Source of the DNA: an uncultured Fretibacterium sp.
GTDB taxonomy: Bacteria > Synergistota > Synergistia > Synergistales > Aminobacteriaceae
Reading direction: 5' to 3'
Length of the DNA: 16,591 nt
Assembly (NCBI GenBank): GCA_937900285.1
Contig: CALCEM010000001.1
Location: forward strand, 1 to 16,591
Numbering within the stretch: position 1 is the stretch's first letter; each line of letters opens with the position of its first letter. The position numbers and the translations under genes are program-made. This document shows positions 14,359 through 16,591 of this stretch, piece after piece. The notes beneath the pieces were generated by a model. That model did no database searches. It worked only from the letters and a program-made list of their open reading frames with translations, and was not told the origin of the DNA.

Positions 14359-14817
14359 TTAAAATTTCAATTCCTCAAATTCTTCAATGTCCGTCGCCTT
14401 TTCGACTTTTTCAAAAGTTACCTCGACATCTCCGATATTTTCAAAAAGTTCAGCACCCGTTTCAATATGTCCCATATGCTGCCGCTGAAATCTTTCGCCG
14501 TTCTGTTTATATAAAATTACGATGCAGTGTCTCGGAGGCCAGTAAATTAAATCGCCAACTTTATAGCTGCTCGCTGTTAATTGTCCAGTCGGATAAGCTG
14601 TCGGCGAAAAAAAACATAATTCGCGTTTATATAAATCCTTCATGTGAAGAGTTAACGGCAATTTATTATAAAAAGCTGTTGAAGTCGGATTATTTTCAAG
14701 TGAAGCGATGACGCTTACATTATTTGCAGTAATTCTAATTTGAGCGAGTTCACCAGCAAACGCAACATTTACAAAAATAAAAATTGCGATAACGCTTAAA
14801 AATATTTTTTTCACCAT
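14359..14817 (-). CDS. Exported cyclophilin-like fold protein
   Basis: 152 residues. A signal peptide is clear: basic VKK, a hydrophobic core of about 14 residues, then AFA with probable cleavage after residue 21. The mature part has the pattern of the small bacterial cyclophilin-like family: VSVIASLENNPTSTAFYNKL, then LPLTLHMKDLYKRE, then KVGDLIYWPP, then HCIVILYKQNG, then a closing beta strand DVEVTFEKV. Such proteins share the cyclophilin barrel but are not shown to be prolyl isomerases; function unknown. It would act outside the cytoplasmic membrane. It starts 3 bp after the cupin stop, with GAGGAA 12 nt upstream inside that gene, so the two are one operon. Members are often found next to cupin or flavodoxin genes, from memory. 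Confidence 0.8.
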   Translation of the reverse strand: MVKKIFLSVIAIFIFVNVAFAGELAQIRITANNVSVIASLENNPTSTAFYNKLPLTLHMKDLYKRELCFFSPTAYPTGQLTASSYKVGDLIYWPPRHCIVILYKQNGERFQRQHMGHIETGAELFENIGDVEVTFEKVEKATDIEEFEELKF

Positions 14818-14820
14818 GAT

Positions 14821-15231
14821 TTAATTTAATTCCTCGTAAAAATCTTTGTCGACAGGTTCAAGCCATTCGTTTGAATTTCCTTCGCCTGGAACTTCGATGG
14901 ATAAATGTTGAAACCATGAATTTTTTGCAGCTCCGTGCCAGTGTTTTACGTTAGCAGGAATATTTACGACATCTCCGGGCTTTAATTCTCTCGGTTCTTT
15001 ATTCCATTCCTGATAATATCCGCGCCCGGCAGTAATAATTAAAATTTGTCCGCCCCCTGAATTTGAGTGATGTATATGCCAATTATTACGGCAACCAGGT
15101 TCAAAAGTTACATTAGCTATTACGACTTGTTTATCGGATAAAATATTTAAATAGCTTTGACCGACAAAATATTTTGCGTAAGCGTTATTTTTTTCGCCAA
15201 TTTCAAACACGCTTAAATTTTGCATATTCAT
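14821..15231 (-). CDS. Single-domain cupin protein
   Basis: 136 residues from ATG 15231, chosen because AAGGAG lies 6 nt upstream; an ATG at 15276 has none. It is a one-domain beta-barrel cupin with motif 1 WHIHHSNSGGGQILIITAGRG (51-71) and motif 2 PGDVVNIPANVKHWHGA (85-101). H52, H54 and H99 (or H97) are the likely metal ligands, with Q62 where many cupins have Glu. The reaction is unknown; this subgroup resembles the cupins fused to or placed beside carboxymuconolactone decarboxylase-like genes. No signal peptide, so cytoplasmic, unlike its operon partner. Confidence 0.87.
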   Translation of the reverse strand: MNMQNLSVFEIGEKNNAYAKYFVGQSYLNILSDKQVVIANVTFEPGCRNNWHIHHSNSGGGQILIITAGRGYYQEWNKEPRELKPGDVVNIPANVKHWHGAAKNSWFQHLSIEVPGEGNSNEWLEPVDKDFYEELN

Positions 15232-15246
15232 ATAAAACTCCTTCGA

Positions 15247-15268
15247 TAAAAATATATTGTTTATTATA
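15247..15268 (-). promoter_or_regulatory. Likely promoter region of the cupin operon
   Basis: On the minus strand a perfect TATAAT (15268-15263) is preceded directly by TTG and, 15 nt further up, by TTGAAA. Transcription would start near 15256, giving a leader of about 25 nt with the AAGGAG site. Confidence 0.5.
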
Positions 15269-15310
15269 CAATTCACAAATAATTTTCAAATGAAGCAGGA
15301 GAAATTTTAA

Positions 15311-15370
15311 ATGAGCATATTCGAGAGAATGTTAAATACGCAGGCGTTAATGTTTATTTACGTCATTTAG
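15311..15370 (+). pseudogene. Short ORF, possible remnant of an AEC-type transporter gene
   Basis: A 19-residue frame (MSIFERMLNTQALMFIYVI) has a good AGGAG site 9 nt upstream. The peptide resembles the first helix of auxin-efflux-carrier (AEC) family permeases, but it stops at TAG, and only about 50 bp separate it from the peptidase gene. It is either the decayed start of a lost transporter gene or a short leader peptide. The resemblance is from memory and short, so I give it low weight. Confidence 0.35.
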
Positions 15371-15421
15371 TGTGCCTTTGGTTGCTGTGTTGTTTTAAAA
15401 TAAAATAATTTTTATAGGGGA

Positions 15422-16522
15422 GTGTCAAAAATTTTAAATTCAAGATTAAATAATTTACGCGATTTGATGAGCAAAAATAATTTGGACGCATTTATTTTAA
15501 TAGTCGATGAGCGCTCAAACTCTGAAAGCTGTCACTATATTTCCGGATTTCGCGGAAGTTCTGCCGGTTTAATAATTGATATGAACAGCGCAAAATTAAT
15601 AACTGACGGAAGATATAAAACTCAGTCCAGAAACCAGACCAATTTTGAAATAATTATTCAGTCCGGAAAAAATTTATATGAATTTATCGCCGAAAATATT
15701 TCGAGTTATAAAAATGTCGGTTTCGAAGCAGATAAAATTTCATATGCAACTTTTAAAAAATATTTTGAGCCGGTTAAAACAAATTGGCATGATGCTTCAG
15801 ATTTTATCCCGGCTTTACGCAGAACTAAAGATCAAGACGAAATTAATTTTATAAAAAAAGCTGCCAAAATAGCAAGACAAGCATACGGAAATATTTTAAA
15901 AAAAGTTCATCCAGGAATGTCAGAAATTGAATTTGATTTAAAACTCATGGCCGAAATAAAAATTTTAGGTGCTGAAAAAGGCTGGGCGCATGATGATTTT
16001 ATTGTTGCTTCGGGTGAAAGGTCCGCGATGTGTCACGCTCCTGCAACAAATAAAAAATTTGAACGCGGCGAAATTGTTACGGTGGATTATGGCGCAATGG
16101 TTGAAGGTTACATGAGCGATATAACTCGGAATTTTGCAATAAATCAACCCGATGAATTAGCGTTTAAATTAAATAATATTTTGATCAAAGCTCATAACGA
16201 AGCAGCTAAAAATTTACGTCCAGGAATTTCAGGAAAAGAGATCGACACTATCGCGAGAAATATAATTGAAAATGAAGGCTACGGGAAATATTTTTTACAC
16301 GGTTTGGGGCATGGTTTGGGCTTGGAAGTTCATGAAGCTCCGAGATTGTCACAAAGTTCAAAAGATATTTTGCAGGCTGGAGATGTCGTAACGATTGAAC
16401 CGGGAATTTATATTGAAGGCTGGGGCGGTTTAAGGATTGAAGATGATTATTTGATCACACCTGACGGCCATGAATGTTTAACGGTGAATGACAATCAAAA
16501 CATTGAGATCGTAAATTTATAA
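15422..16522 (+). CDS. Xaa-Pro aminopeptidase-type M24 metallopeptidase
   Basis: 366 residues, the length of the short bacterial Xaa-Pro peptidases. An N-terminal creatinase-like domain (1-130) precedes the pita-bread catalytic domain with all five metal ligands: D222 in VTVDYGA, D233 in YMSDITRNF, H297 in LHGLGHGLGLEVHEAPR, E326 in TIEPGIY and E340 in LRIEDDYL. It would remove N-terminal residues preceding proline in the cytoplasm. The GTG start at 15422 gives MSKILNSRLNNLRDLMSKN, which fits the family, yet AGGGGA abuts it with almost no spacer; ATT 15431 is 9 nt away, so the exact start is open. It is followed after 32 bp by another gene on the same strand. Confidence 0.95.
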   Translation: MSKILNSRLNNLRDLMSKNNLDAFILIVDERSNSESCHYISGFRGSSAGLIIDMNSAKLITDGRYKTQSRNQTNFEIIIQSGKNLYEFIAENISSYKNVGFEADKISYATFKKYFEPVKTNWHDASDFIPALRRTKDQDEINFIKKAAKIARQAYGNILKKVHPGMSEIEFDLKLMAEIKILGAEKGWAHDDFIVASGERSAMCHAPATNKKFERGEIVTVDYGAMVEGYMSDITRNFAINQPDELAFKLNNILIKAHNEAAKNLRPGISGKEIDTIARNIIENEGYGKYFLHGLGHGLGLEVHEAPRLSQSSKDILQAGDVVTIEPGIYIEGWGGLRIEDDYLITPDGHECLTVNDNQNIEIVNL

Positions 16523-16554
16523 ATTTCTGTACAGTGAGGAGGAAAAAAATTTTT

Positions 16555-16591
16555 ATGGTTGATAATTCGAGGCTGGGAATTGCAAAGCGCG
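16555..16591 (+). CDS. Start of an unidentified gene, cut by window end
   Basis: ATG 16555 opens MVDNSRLGIAKR and runs off the window. GAGGAGG lies 12 nt upstream. EF-P genes often follow this kind of peptidase gene, but these residues do not look like an EF-P N-terminus, so I leave it unnamed. Confidence 0.6.
   Translation, partial: MVDNSRLGIAKR

Overview
AT-rich bacterial chromosome (roughly one-third G+C by eye) with short gaps, TAA stops and asparagine-rich proteins. A diaminopimelate decarboxylase, an exported cyclophilin-like protein and a glycan-type glycosyltransferase fit a bacterium that makes diaminopimelate/lysine and surface glycans. The phylum cannot be fixed from the sequence; an AT-rich, gut-type anaerobe (for example an uncultured Synergistota or Clostridia-like lineage) is only a guess. 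No tRNA, rRNA, IS element or CRISPR array was seen.

Layout. 1-784 (-): start of a family-4 glycosyltransferase whose first codons contain about 5.4 copies of a 7-bp tandem repeat, a candidate phase-variation switch. 920-2314 (-): NCS2 nucleobase permease with a good sigma70-type promoter. 2434-5667 (+): a cassette with its own promoter, encoding a glycine-zipper membrane protein, a membrane protein with a Cas9-like HNH motif, and a small YkgJ-type Cys-cluster protein. 5670-6353 (-): a membrane-anchored HNH nuclease, tail-to-tail with the cassette. 6441-10313 (+): DUF1015 protein, DMT/EamA transporter and MutL. 10332-12533 (-): a dynamin-like GTPase with an N-terminal PAS-like domain. 12589-13866 (+): lysA. 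13880-14188 (-): Dabb protein. 14359-15231 (-): cupin plus exported cyclophilin-like protein, closed by a clear intrinsic terminator. 15311-15370 (+): probable remnant of a transporter gene. 15422-16522 (+): M24 Xaa-Pro-type peptidase. 16555 to the end (+): start of an unidentified gene.

The 2434-5667 cassette is the best candidate for an undescribed system. It couples a membrane-inserting glycine-zipper protein, a predicted membrane-tethered nuclease and a cysteine-cluster protein in one transcription unit. A defence or membrane-stress role is inference. The PAS-dynamin fusion and the heptanucleotide tract in the glycosyltransferase are the next most interesting items. The other genes are mostly housekeeping (mismatch repair, lysine synthesis, peptide turnover, transport).
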